DNA from: CAWBVG01 sp963792175
GTDB lineage: Bacteria; Acidobacteriota; Vicinamibacteria; Vicinamibacterales; CAVVIG01
Direction of reading: 5' to 3'
Assembly: GCA_963792175.1 (NCBI GenBank)
Contig: CAWBVG010000041.1
Location: forward strand, 62,001-126,000
DNA: 64,000 nt
Positions 39,965 through 47,905 of this stretch are shown in pieces. Below the pieces are notes generated by a model, which searched no databases, had not been told where the DNA came from, and saw only the letters and a program-made list of their open reading frames with translations. The stretch's first letter is position 1. Each line of letters begins with the position of its first letter. A program made the position numbers and the translations under genes.

Positions 39965-40545
39965 AACCATCCTTTTCGCAAGGCGCGGGCAGTGCCCGCG
40001 AGGGAGATCAGCAGGAGCGTTCCATAGACCGCGAGGGGGGCGAACCATGACGGATAGTCGAAGCGGCCGTGGGCGAGCGGCGAGATCCGGTACAGCAGAT
40101 CCGTTCTGAGCAGATCGACATCGGCGGCCGATGCGGCCGACACAATCGGGCTGGCCATCAGCGCTGCGTTCACGACTGGGGTTGGCAGATTGGCCGCCAG
40201 CGGTCCGGCCGCGAAGATGCCGAACGCGGCCACCAGCGCGCTGCCGACGCTGAAAGCCGCCGCGTCCAGTGGATCGCGCCAGATGCTTCCGAACCAGGCG
40301 CCAAGGGCGGCGAGCGCGAACCCGATGGTCCCAACCGTCGCGTACGAAACAAGAACTCGCCCGCCGGCAGCGGACCAACCGAGGACGCCGAGGGTCCAGA
40401 GCGCCGAAACGGTCAGCGCCGCAACAAAGAGCGCCGCCGCAGGCGCGGCGCCGCGCAACCGCCGCACGGCCAGCGCGACTCCGCAGAGCGGCGCCGCCAC
40501 GACCAGAACGGCGGCTTCGAAGATCGGCAGCGTGGCTGTAGTCAC
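39961..40545 (-). CDS. Multi-pass membrane protein, first gene of the MoxR/VWA operon
   Basis: Clean 194-residue frame: MTTATLPIFEAAVLVVAAPL, then AALFVAALTVSALWTLGVLG, VGTIGFALAALGAWFGSIWR, VGSALVAAFGIFAAGPLAAN and LAVYGTLLLISLAGTARALR. Five to six hydrophobic segments with short loops; the acidic stretch AADVDLLRTDLLYRISPLAH lies before the last helix. No family recognised. Its stop overlaps the toroid gene start. Confidence 0.7.
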   Translation of the reverse strand: MTTATLPIFEAAVLVVAAPLCGVALAVRRLRGAAPAAALFVAALTVSALWTLGVLGWSAAGGRVLVSYATVGTIGFALAALGAWFGSIWRDPLDAAAFSVGSALVAAFGIFAAGPLAANLPTPVVNAALMASPIVSAASAADVDLLRTDLLYRISPLAHGRFDYPSWFAPLAVYGTLLLISLAGTARALRKGWL

Positions 40546-40787
40546 GGGTCTGGAAATGAGCCGAGGTGAGGTGCACGATCCAAACCGGCTTCAGGGGTGG
40601 CGGGCTGATCGGTGCTGCCGCGATTTCAGGCAGGCGGACGGCTGAAATTACGCGGTCAGACGGACAGGATCTGCAGTCTATACAAGGCGTGGCCAATCTC
40701 TGAGCAGGTTAAGGATCGCCTTAATCCGCTGAGAATCAGACTTTGTTCGCCCGTCGGTCCGTCAGAATTGCACGGTGTCGCAGTCTG

Positions 40788-41649
40788 TCAGCTCCAGTAC
40801 AGAACACGGGAGCGGTCCTTGTCCATCGCCAGGAACCCTCCCATCGTCACGCGCGACCGCGGCCCGCCGATGCGGTTGACGCGATGGAGGCAGCGGCCGG
40901 AGGCGAGCAGAAAGAGATCGCCCACTTCCATCGCGAAGCTGGCGACGTCGAACTGCTGCTCGATCTTCTCGAGGTCCCACTGAAAGCCGTTCGGCATCTT
41001 CGGCGCGTTCGGCGTGTCCGGCGTCACCCCGTAGACGAAGAGCTCGCCGCCAGTGGTCGGCTTGCGGAGTGTGACGACCCAGCTGACGAGCGTCCGCGTG
41101 TCGACCTCGGACTTCAGTTCGCTGTACAGGTCCAGCGGGTAGTGGTAATCGTGATGAATGCCGATCTGTTTGCCATCGGCAAGGCGCCGCAGTGTGAACG
41201 GCGCATAGGAGCGGCCGTCCGCGGCACGCGGCAGCGCGATCGGACGTCCGCCGCTGAATCGCCCGAGCACGCGTTCGATTTCGCCCACCGGGTCGAAGCT
41301 CGCAGCGAACGCGCTGTTGGCCTCCGCGCGGTGACGCTCCGCGCTGTCCAAGTAGGCGTCGAGCGACGCGCCTCTCGGCGCCTGATACGTTGGCGTGGCC
41401 GGCGTGTGCGTGCCGAGAATCTGGATGTCCTCGACTGGCATCTTCTCGTTCGGCCGGGCCCACCCCGGATCGCGGTCGGTCCGGTCGAGCTCGTCGCCCG
41501 CGCTCGCGAGCGGCTCGCGCGGAAACGCCTGGCGCGCCACGACGACGTCGAGTGTGTCGTTGTAGAGGTCCTCGATGGCATTCGCGGCGCGTGCGGCGCC
41601 GGCAGCGTCGATCTCAATCGAACGGATGGTACGTGCGACTGATGTCCAT
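40788..41649 (-). CDS. 2-oxoglutarate/Fe(II)-dependent oxygenase
   Basis: Double-stranded beta-helix oxygenase. Iron site: KQIGIHHDYHYPLDLYSELK (HxD) and the distal His in ASGRCLHRVNRIGGPRSRVT, whose R-x-R-V-T also supplies the 2-oxoglutarate-binding Arg. Other conserved parts: LVSWVVTLRKPTTGGELFVY, FAMEVGDLFLLASGRCLHRV, GGFLAMDKDRSRVLYWS at the end. A strong GGGGAAGGA lies before the ATG at 41649, but that ATG is in a different frame from the body; the body frame itself extends up to 41684 with a TTG. An indel near the start is likely. The substrate is unknown; the family hydroxylates peptides or small metabolites in the cytosol. 139 bases separate it from the PEP-CTERM gene. Confidence 0.82.
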
Positions 41650-41821
41650 GGTCGTCCTTCCCCAGACGACTGTCGAGTGATCAAAGCCGCTTCATCGATC
41701 GCCGATACGATATTCGCGCAACTCGATCTTGATACGAAGGTTCACCGGTCGGTCGAAGAAGGCGAGGCTTCCGACATCTGCGGAGCCCGCAATCCTTCCG
41801 CGCGCATGCGGCGTGTCTTGT

Positions 41822-42517
41822 CTATCGACGCTGACGCCGGCAGCGAAGAGCGGCCAGAACGCCCGCTCCGACCAGGCCGAGTGTCGCGGGCTCTGGAACG
41901 GCCGCGCTCGGAGTGAACGGTGTGTCGCTCGTCAGCAGACGGTCAATCGTCAGGCCGTCGGGACCTGGTTGGGCGGTCAACGTGAAGACGGCTCTTGTGA
42001 TATCGGCCGAGTCGCTCTGGGCGCCGAGGAACGGAAGCGTCAGTATGCCGGCACCGCTTTGGTTGTTGGTCCCATCGACGCTGTAGGTGCCGACAAGCGT
42101 TGCGCCTGCGTAGACGTCGAGCTGCATCGTGAAATCGCCCATGTTGTTCGAGGCGGCATGGGTGCCCACGGCCGCGACGGCGGTATTGAAGGAGATGTCG
42201 AGCACAGTGGACGCCTCAAAATCATTATTTACCGTGGCGAGGAGCCAGTCGCCGTCGTTGTAATCCCCCGCGCAACTACCCGTGGGCGCTTCCTGGCAGT
42301 TGATGAAACCGACGCCGCCGTCAGCCAGTATGGCAGTCCTAGCCAGGTTGCTTACGGCTGTGAAGCCACTTGGAGCCGTCGAGAACTCGGGCCCCAATTG
42401 AGACCAGTCGAAAAAGTCGTTTGCCCCGGCCCCATTCCACGCGATCGTGCTGGCGCCTGCGTTTGTGGCAGTGAAGAGCAGGAGGACCGGCAGCATCCGA
42501 AGCAATATCCGTCGCAT
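41822..42517 (-). CDS. PEP-CTERM anchored exported protein
   Basis: Clean 231-residue frame. Signal peptide RRILLRMLPVLLLFTATNAG, beta-rich middle (TIAWNGAGANDFFDWSQLGP, STVLDISFNTAVAAVGTHAA, FTMQLDVYAGATLVGTYSVD) and a textbook C-terminus: VPEPATLGLVGAGVLAALRC with the basic tail RRQRR. It should be exported, held in the membrane by the PEP helix and processed by exosortase. It diverges from apbE; the 226-base gap holds no clear gene. Two PEP-CTERM proteins in the window imply that the genome encodes an exosortase. Confidence 0.9.
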   Translation of the reverse strand: MRRILLRMLPVLLLFTATNAGASTIAWNGAGANDFFDWSQLGPEFSTAPSGFTAVSNLARTAILADGGVGFINCQEAPTGSCAGDYNDGDWLLATVNNDFEASTVLDISFNTAVAAVGTHAASNNMGDFTMQLDVYAGATLVGTYSVDGTNNQSGAGILTLPFLGAQSDSADITRAVFTLTAQPGPDGLTIDRLLTSDTPFTPSAAVPEPATLGLVGAGVLAALRCRRQRR

Positions 42518-42743
42518 CGAGGCGCTCCCAAAAGAGAAGAGTAGGATCCGGCGGCCCGCGACGCAATACGACGGCCATGTGATGGGCCTTTGTTTTCAAG
42601 TGTTTACAGATCACACATCAGCTGAACCAGATCCGTATTGCTGATGCTCGCATGACTTAAAGCCTCTTTGCGGGAGACTTCGTTCGCGTGATGGATGCCG
42701 ATCTGCTCGAAAACGGTGCAGTGAAGATTGAGAGGCGGCGGCT

Positions 42744-43796
42744 GTGCGGTCGCAAGTCGTGACGACAAAGATCGTCGCCGCTGTCGTCGTCGCAGCCATT
42801 CTGGTGGTCGGGGGATGCGAAAGTCGGCCGTTGCCGAAGCAGCATCTCGTCGAGCGCGCGCGCCCGGCCATGGGATCGGAGCTTCGGCTGACCGCCTGGA
42901 CGGCCGACGAGGTCTCGGCACTGGCGGCGTTCGATGCCGTATTCGCCGAGTTCGAGCGCCTCGACGCTCTCATGAGCGTCTGGCGGCCTGGCAGCGACGT
43001 GCTGCGCCTCAATGCCGCGGCTGGCGATCGTCCGGTCGCTCTCCAGCCCGATGTCATCGAAGTCCTGACGATCGCCCGACAAGTCAGCGAGTGGACCGAT
43101 GGCACGTTCGCCGTGACGTTCGGCGCGCTGTCGGATTTGTGGCGATTCGATCACGATCAGGACAACACGATTCCCGATCCGGCCCTCGTCCGCCAGCGTC
43201 TTGCGCTCGCCGATTATCGCGGGCTCGAGATCGACGCGCGCGCCGGGACGGCGTTTCTCAGACGAAAAGGCATGCGGGTGCACCTCGGCGGGATCGGCAA
43301 AGGGTACGCGGTGGATCGCGCGGTCGCGCTGTTTCGATCGCGAGGTCTGAAGGACTTCATGATTCAGGCGGGCGGCGACCTCTACGTGGCGGGCGTCAAG
43401 GATGGCCGCCCATGGCGGCTGGGGATTCGCGATCCACGCGGCCCCGCCGACCGGAGCTTCGCGCAGCTGGATCTCTCGGACGGGACGTTCAGCACGTCCG
43501 GGGACTACGAACGGTTTTTCATGAAGGACGGCCGCCGCTATCACCACATCCTCGATCTGCGGGTCGGCGAACCCGCGCGCCTGTGCCGGAGCGTCACGCT
43601 CGTGACCGATCGGGCGGTGCTCGCCGACGCGCTGGCCAAGGGCGTGTTCATCCTCGGACCAGACCAGGGGATGGCGCTCATCGAGAAACTGCCGGGCGTC
43701 GAAGGCGTGATCGTCAGCGCCGCGAACGACGTGCTCGTGTCGTCGGGGTTGAAGGGGAAGCTGACGATGGTCGCGCCGCCGACAGACGCGCCGTAA
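42744..43796 (+). CDS. apbE: FAD:protein FMN transferase
   Basis: 350 residues, clean frame. Lipoprotein signal VVAAILVVGGCES. ApbE signatures: ARPAMGSELRLTAWTA, LDALMSVWRPGSDVLRLNAA, FAVTFGALSDLWRFDHD, KGMRVHLGGIGKGYAVDRAV (GGxxKGxxxD), DFMIQAGGDLYVAGVKDGRP, FSTSGDYERFFMKDGRRYHH with ILDLRVGEPA (the TSGxYE...xHIxxPxTG region), and VTDRAVLADALAKGVFILG (metal-binding TDAxxADAxxT equivalent). It moves FMN from FAD onto Thr/Ser of exported target proteins. A likely target, the FMN-binding protein at 46209-46742, lies 2.4 kb away. A hairpin (43814-43857) follows. Confidence 0.95.
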   Translation: MRSQVVTTKIVAAVVVAAILVVGGCESRPLPKQHLVERARPAMGSELRLTAWTADEVSALAAFDAVFAEFERLDALMSVWRPGSDVLRLNAAAGDRPVALQPDVIEVLTIARQVSEWTDGTFAVTFGALSDLWRFDHDQDNTIPDPALVRQRLALADYRGLEIDARAGTAFLRRKGMRVHLGGIGKGYAVDRAVALFRSRGLKDFMIQAGGDLYVAGVKDGRPWRLGIRDPRGPADRSFAQLDLSDGTFSTSGDYERFFMKDGRRYHHILDLRVGEPARLCRSVTLVTDRAVLADALAKGVFILGPDQGMALIEKLPGVEGVIVSAANDVLVSSGLKGKLTMVAPPTDAP

Positions 43797-43813
43797 GAGG
43801 GCAAAGCTCCGTC

Positions 43814-43857
43814 GGGGACTGGGGACTGGGCGACTCAGTCCCTAGCCCCTAGTCCCT
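43814..43857 (+). repeat. Stem-loop of GGGACT/AGTCCC units after apbE
   Basis: GGGACT is repeated twice on the left (43815-43826) and AGTCCC twice on the right (43837-43842 and 43851-43856), giving an imperfect hairpin in the gap between apbE and padR. Repeated-unit hairpins of this kind are often intergenic and could end apbE transcription. There is no following T-run. Confidence 0.55.
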
Positions 43858-43875
43858 ACTGGTTCTTTGACACCC

Positions 43876-43904
43876 TTGACAGCCGTCGCCAGAACAGCTA
43901 CCTT
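43876..43904 (+). promoter_or_regulatory. padR promoter
   Basis: TTGACA at 43876-43881 followed after 17 bases by TACCTT at 43899-43904. The -10 box is weak and sits within the palindrome at 43897-43920, so a bound repressor would block it. The padR ATG is 29 bases further on. Confidence 0.55.
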
Positions 43905-43920
43905 GTAATAACAAGGTAGC
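43897..43920. promoter_or_regulatory. PadR operator, perfect 24-bp palindrome
   Basis: GCTACCTTGT (43897-43906) and its exact complement ACAAGGTAGC (43911-43920) flank a 4-base centre (AATA). It covers the putative -10 box and lies 12 bases before the padR start. The symmetry and location suit autoregulation by the dimeric winged-helix PadR protein encoded next. Confidence 0.8.
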
Positions 43921-43932
43921 TTCGTCGTTCCC

Positions 43933-44256
43933 ATGAGTGTCCAGGAAAAGTTCAGCGCGATCCGGAAGGGACTGCTGGAGTTCCTCATCCTGAAGATCAT
44001 CGCCAGCGACAAGGTCTATGTCGCCGACATGCTGAGCCGGTTGAGTGAGACCGAATTCAAGACGCAGGAAGGCACGCTCTATCCGCTCCTCAGCAAGCTG
44101 CGCCGCGAGGGGCTCGTCGACTACGAGTGGCAGGAGTCGGACGCCGGTCCACCGCGCAAGTACTACGAGCTGACGGCCAAGGGCAAATCGCAGCTCGCGG
44201 AGCTGACCGCGTACTGGAAAGACATCAACGCGACGATCAACCAGTTGGGACGATAG
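43933..44256 (+). CDS. PadR-family transcriptional regulator
   Basis: 107 residues: MSVQEKFSAIRKGLLEFLIL, KIIASDKVYVADMLSRLSET, EFKTQEGTLYPLLSKLRREG, LVDYEWQESDAGPPRKYYEL, TAKGKSQLAELTAYWKDINA. This is the short PadR form (winged helix plus one C-terminal dimerisation helix); the EGTLYPLLSKLRREGLV recognition region is strictly typical. It is the first gene of a two-gene unit with the PspC protein (2-base gap) and probably represses both through the palindrome at 43897. The inducer is unknown. Confidence 0.94.
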   Translation: MSVQEKFSAIRKGLLEFLILKIIASDKVYVADMLSRLSETEFKTQEGTLYPLLSKLRREGLVDYEWQESDAGPPRKYYELTAKGKSQLAELTAYWKDINATINQLGR

Positions 44257-44258
44257 CC

Positions 44259-45353
44259 ATGCAGAAAGTCATCACCATCAACTTGAACGGCAACGCGTAT
44301 CAGCTCGACGAAACCGCGTACGGGCTGTTGCGCACCTACCTCGACGCCGCCGAGCTGCAGTTGAAGGACAACCCGGACAAGGCCGAGATCATCTCGGATC
44401 TCGAACAGGCGATCGCCGACAAGTGCAACCGCGTGCTCGGAGCGCGAAAGACGGTCGTGACGACCGCGGAAGTGAAACAGATCATCGAGGAGATGGGCCC
44501 GGTCGAAGGGACGCCGGGCGAGCCCGCGTCGGAGAAACAGGAGCGGCCGCGCGCCGAGGCCGGCGCGCCGAAGCGTCTGTATCAGATCCGCGAGGGCGCG
44601 ATGATCAGCGGCGTCTGCAAAGGGCTGGCGGCGTACCTCAACGTCGACGTCACCATCGTGCGTATCGTGTTCGTCGCGCTGGCGGTCCTCACCAAAGGCG
44701 CCTTCGTCATCGTCTACATCGTGTTGATGTGCGTCATTCCGTACGCCACGACATCCGAGGAGCGTGCGGCCGCGCACGGCCAGCCGTTCAACGCCCAGGA
44801 GCTGATCGACGAAGCGAAGCGCAGCTACGCTGGCTTCACGAACAAACGCGAGTGGCAACGACACTGGCGGCGTCAGCGGCGCGAGTGGCGGCGCCACGTC
44901 CCGCCGACGCCGTGGCGCGCCTGGGGACCGCCGCCGATGGCGCCGGTCGGCTACGCCGGTCAGGTGTTCGCGGGCGTCATGATGCCGCTGCTCACGGTCG
45001 CCCGCACCGCGGCGTTCTGGATCTGGCTGTGCGTCCTGGCCTCGTTATTGAGCACCAACGCGCTCTTCGGCTGGCCGATTCCGGATGGCGTTCCGCTGTG
45101 GGCGGCGCTGCTCGTCAGCCTGCTGGCGTATGGCTTCGTGGCCTGGCCGCTCGATGCCGCGCGGCGCTCATCGATCTGGGCGCTCGGCGCCCCGGCCTAC
45201 AGCTGGTTCTCGGCGTGGGACGCCCTGCTCGGCCTCGCGCTGTCGGTGTTGTGCCTGTGGCTCGCCTGGGAGTTCGTTCCGGAAGTACACGACTTTCTCG
45301 AGAACATGCCGACGGTGCGGGCGAACATTCAGAATCTGTTGCGCGGGTTCTGA
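44259..45353 (+). CDS. PspC-domain membrane protein
   Basis: 364 residues, clean. N-terminal soluble segment MQKVITINLNGNAYQLDETA with YLDAAELQLKDNPDKAEIIS and DLEQAIADKCNRVLGARKTV, a helical domain found on PspC proteins of this group. The PspC domain follows: RLYQIREGAMISGVCKGLAA, YLNVDVTIVRIVFVALAVLT, GAFVIVYIVLMCVIPYATTS. A basic Arg/Trp-rich linker (about 44840-44930), then four more hydrophobic segments (TAAFWIWLCVLASLLSTNAL, LWAALLVSLLAYGFVAWPLD, WDALLGLALSVLCLWLAWEF). It probably senses envelope stress. It is co-transcribed with padR, a frequent pairing in acidobacteria. Confidence 0.9.
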   Translation: MQKVITINLNGNAYQLDETAYGLLRTYLDAAELQLKDNPDKAEIISDLEQAIADKCNRVLGARKTVVTTAEVKQIIEEMGPVEGTPGEPASEKQERPRAEAGAPKRLYQIREGAMISGVCKGLAAYLNVDVTIVRIVFVALAVLTKGAFVIVYIVLMCVIPYATTSEERAAAHGQPFNAQELIDEAKRSYAGFTNKREWQRHWRRQRREWRRHVPPTPWRAWGPPPMAPVGYAGQVFAGVMMPLLTVARTAAFWIWLCVLASLLSTNALFGWPIPDGVPLWAALLVSLLAYGFVAWPLDAARRSSIWALGAPAYSWFSAWDALLGLALSVLCLWLAWEFVPEVHDFLENMPTVRANIQNLLRGF

Positions 45354-45371
45354 CCGGCAGCGTCGAGCGGT

Positions 45372-46209
45372 TCACGACGACACAAACAGCTTGTCGCCCT
45401 TCCGCCGCAGGATGATCCAGTGCGGGCACTTCTGCCGGTCGAGGTAGAGGCGCTCGCAGTCGTCGCAGCGCACACACTCGGCCTCGATGATTTTCGGACC
45501 GCGGATGGCGCCCCACTCGCACGTCTTCTCGCAGATCTTGCAGGTGTTGCACTCGGACCAGCGCTTGATCTTGAAGACCGTGAGCTTCGAGATCACGCCC
45601 AGCAACGCGCCGACCGGACAGAGAAACCGGCAATAGAGATTCCTGACGAACACCGTGGCCAGCAGCAGCACCGCGAGGCCGATCCACATCGGCGTCGTGC
45701 CGAAGAGGCCGAACATCCAGAACGGCTCCACGTAGCGATACACGGCGACATCGCGCGTCGCGACGAAATACGCGAGCACCGCCACCAGCAGCCCGTACTT
45801 GATCGTGTTCGCACGCTGCTCGAGCTTGGCCGGGACCTCGACGCGAAGCTTGCGGCGGCACGACCAGATCCATCAACTGCGTGAGCGCGCCGAAGGCGCA
45901 GATGCGCCCGCAGTACAGCCGCCCCCACAGCACGGTCGAGGCGAGCACGAAGAACGACAGCAGATACCAGGCGAGGTTGTACTTGAAGACCGGCAGGTTC
46001 CAATCAGCCACCGCGAACAGATCGACGACCGAGACGAGCCGGCTCTTGACGAATCCCATGTAGCCGACGGCGGCCGCCAGCGTGATGTACTTCAGGCGAA
46101 CGCTCTTGCGGAAAAAGCCGACCAGGGCCAGCGCGATGAATCCGACCAGCAGCGCAAGGTCGATCGCCTGCGGGCCCAGGATGTCCCGCCACGTTTCGAC
46201 CGTCTCCAC
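45372..46209 (-). CDS. NosR/NapH-like membrane ferredoxin (4Fe-4S); one frameshift
   Basis: Starts with GTG at 46209 (ETVETWRDILGPQAIDLALL), overlapping the FMN-binding gene by one base. Membrane helices alternate with the NosR/NapH cysteine motifs: LWGRLYCGRICAFGALTQLM (CGxxCxxGA), then after an indel near 45860 LLVAVLAYFVATRDVAVYRY, LAVLLLATVFVRNLYCRFLC with PVGALLGVISKL (CRxxCPxGA), and two 4Fe-4S clusters, SECNTCKICEKTCEWGAIRG and AECVRCDDCERLYLDRQKCP. It should pass electrons across or along the membrane to the FMN-binding partner. Together the two genes match a split NosR. Confidence 0.85.
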
Positions 46210-46742
46210 TACTTCACCGCATCCGGCAGCAGCTGTTTCGCCATCATGCGTGAGCTGTCGCGAATCGCCCGCGTGGCGCTGCCGATGCTGATCGACGCGC
46301 GCGAAACGGCATCGACATCCCGGCCGACGACGAACGGATCGCGGATGGTCTTGCCTTTGAACTGCGCCGCGAACTTCGGCGGCTCGACCGAGAAATAGCC
46401 GTACGGCTCGGAGTTGTAGGTGACGATGACGCCGGTCAGCGTCGCCGTGAGGTCCATGCCCACCAGGATGTGGATCGGCCCGTGATAGCCATGCTCCTGC
46501 GGCACCAGGTCGGTCGTCCAGAACGCGAAGCCGATCGGCTTGGCCGAGGGGTTGGCACGCGGGTCGGCGGCGTACGCCTTGAAATGGAGCGGCTGACCCT
46601 CGAGCGGCGAAAACGCCGCCGCCGCCGGAAACAGCAACTTGAGCTCTGCATCAGGATGCGGTGTCGTGAAAATTCGTTGCGCCGTCAGCGTGACGGCGGC
46701 GGCCGCGCAGAGTAGCATTGCTGGAAGAGCAGCCCGTTTCAT
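46209..46742 (-). CDS. Exported FMN-binding protein (NosR/RnfG N-terminal type)
   Basis: 177 residues, clean, with signal peptide MKRAALPAMLLCAAAAVTLT. Core: FAFWTTDLVPQEHGYHGPIH, ILVGMDLTATLTGVIVTYNS, EPYGYFSVEPPKFAAQFKGK, and the flavinylation region VGRDVDAVSRASISIGSATR. The stretch DAVSRASIS corresponds to the D-x-x-[ST]-G-A-[ST]-x-[ST] motif in which ApbE attaches FMN to the last Ser/Thr, here Ser; the usual Gly is Arg. It would act as a periplasmic one-electron carrier for the ferredoxin gene downstream. Divergent from aroF with only 20 bases between starts. Confidence 0.85.
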   Translation of the reverse strand: MKRAALPAMLLCAAAAVTLTAQRIFTTPHPDAELKLLFPAAAAFSPLEGQPLHFKAYAADPRANPSAKPIGFAFWTTDLVPQEHGYHGPIHILVGMDLTATLTGVIVTYNSEPYGYFSVEPPKFAAQFKGKTIRDPFVVGRDVDAVSRASISIGSATRAIRDSSRMMAKQLLPDAVK

Positions 46743-46762
46743 TTCGAAGCGGCGATTATCCC

Positions 46763-47830
46763 ATGTTTCGACGCACCGACGATCTGCGCATCCGGGACGT
46801 GCGGCCGCTCATTCCTCCGGCGATCCTGCTCGAGGAAATCCCCATCAGCGAGAAGGCGTCGGCCCTCGTCTTCGACACCCGCATGACGCTGATGAACATC
46901 CTCGGCGGCGCCGATCGGCGGCTCGCACTCATCGTCGGCCCGTGCTCGATTCACGACACCAAGGCCGCGCTCGAGTACGGCGAGCGGCTCAAGACGCTGG
47001 CGGACCGCTACGCCGGCCATCTCGTCATCGTCATGCGGACCTACTTCGAGAAGCCGCGCACCTCTGTCGGCTGGAAAGGGCTGATCAACGATCCCGATCT
47101 GGATGAGAGCTTCCACATCAACAAAGGCCTTCGCCTGGCCCGCCAGCTCCTGCTCGACCTGAACAACCTCGGCATGCCGACCGCGTCGGAGTTTCTCGAC
47201 ACCCAGATCCCGCAGCATATTGCCGACCTCACGTCGTGGGTCGCGATTGGCGCGCGCACGGCGGAAAGCCAGGTGCACCGGGAGCTCGCGTCCGGACTCT
47301 CGATGCCGGTCGGGTTCAAGAACAGCACCGACGGCAGCACGGATATCGCCGTCGACGCGGTGCTGACCGCGCGATCGCAGCATTGGTTTCCGTCGGTCAC
47401 GAAGCAGGGCGTGTCGGCGATCTTTCAGACCGTGGGCAACGATGCCTGCCACGTCATTCTCCGCGGCGGCACGCGAACCGGACCGAACTACGACGCCGAA
47501 CATGTGGCCAAGGTCTGCGCCAGGTTGGCGGCTCGCGGGCTGCGTCAGAGCGTGATGGTGGATTGCTCGCATGGCAACAGCCGGAAGGATCACCGGAAGC
47601 AGGCGGAGGTCGCTGCGTCGCTGTCCGCGCAGGTCGCCGCCGGCTCGAATCAGATCTTCGGCGCGATGCTCGAAAGCCATCTCGTGGAGGGCCGCCAGGA
47701 CTTCGTCCCGGGGCAGCCATCGATCTACGGCCAGAGCATTACCGACGCCTGTCTGTCACTCGAGCAGACCGAGCCGTTGCTGGAGCAGTTCGCGCGGGCG
47801 CAGCAGAGTCGAAGTCAGGCTGGCGTCTAG
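46763..47830 (+). CDS. aroF: 3-deoxy-D-arabino-heptulosonate 7-phosphate synthase, class I (AroF/G/H type)
   Basis: About 355 residues, clean. Conserved stretches: LALIVGPCSIHDTKAALEYG, LVIVMRTYFEKPRTSVGWKG, LINDPDLDESFHINKGLRLA, PTASEFLDTQIPQHIADLTS, WVAIGARTAESQVHRELASG, LSMPVGFKNSTDGSTDIAVD, CHVILRGGTRTGPNYDAEHV, SVMVDCSHGNSRKDHRKQAE and GAMLESHLVEGRQDF. It joins phosphoenolpyruvate and erythrose 4-phosphate, the first step of the shikimate pathway. Cys in GPCS, His in CSHGN and Glu/Asp in later motifs form the metal site. Which of the AroF, AroG or AroH feedback types it is cannot be told. The frame could also start at an ATG at 46718, inside the neighbouring gene. Confidence 0.95.
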   Translation: MFRRTDDLRIRDVRPLIPPAILLEEIPISEKASALVFDTRMTLMNILGGADRRLALIVGPCSIHDTKAALEYGERLKTLADRYAGHLVIVMRTYFEKPRTSVGWKGLINDPDLDESFHINKGLRLARQLLLDLNNLGMPTASEFLDTQIPQHIADLTSWVAIGARTAESQVHRELASGLSMPVGFKNSTDGSTDIAVDAVLTARSQHWFPSVTKQGVSAIFQTVGNDACHVILRGGTRTGPNYDAEHVAKVCARLAARGLRQSVMVDCSHGNSRKDHRKQAEVAASLSAQVAAGSNQIFGAMLESHLVEGRQDFVPGQPSIYGQSITDACLSLEQTEPLLEQFARAQQSRSQAGV

Positions 47831-47838
47831 GCCAGGTG

Positions 47839-47864
47839 CTTTGTGTCTGTGCTTTCGTGGCGAT
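47839..47864. repeat. Diverged copy of the short dispersed repeat
   Basis: CTTTGTGTCTGTGCTTTCGTGG, a looser version of the 16-mer at 13579 and 53929, lies in the gap between convergent aroF and the ADOP gene. Like the other two it falls between convergent genes. Confidence 0.4.
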
Positions 47865-47905
47865 CCCGGCGTACTGATTCGTCAGACAGGCATTAGATCG
47901 GTCTG

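Noticed and set aside
40546..40787. Promoter for the MoxR/VWA operon
   Set aside because: A TATAGA on the minus strand has no -35 box at usual distance; nothing firm found in the 242 bases.
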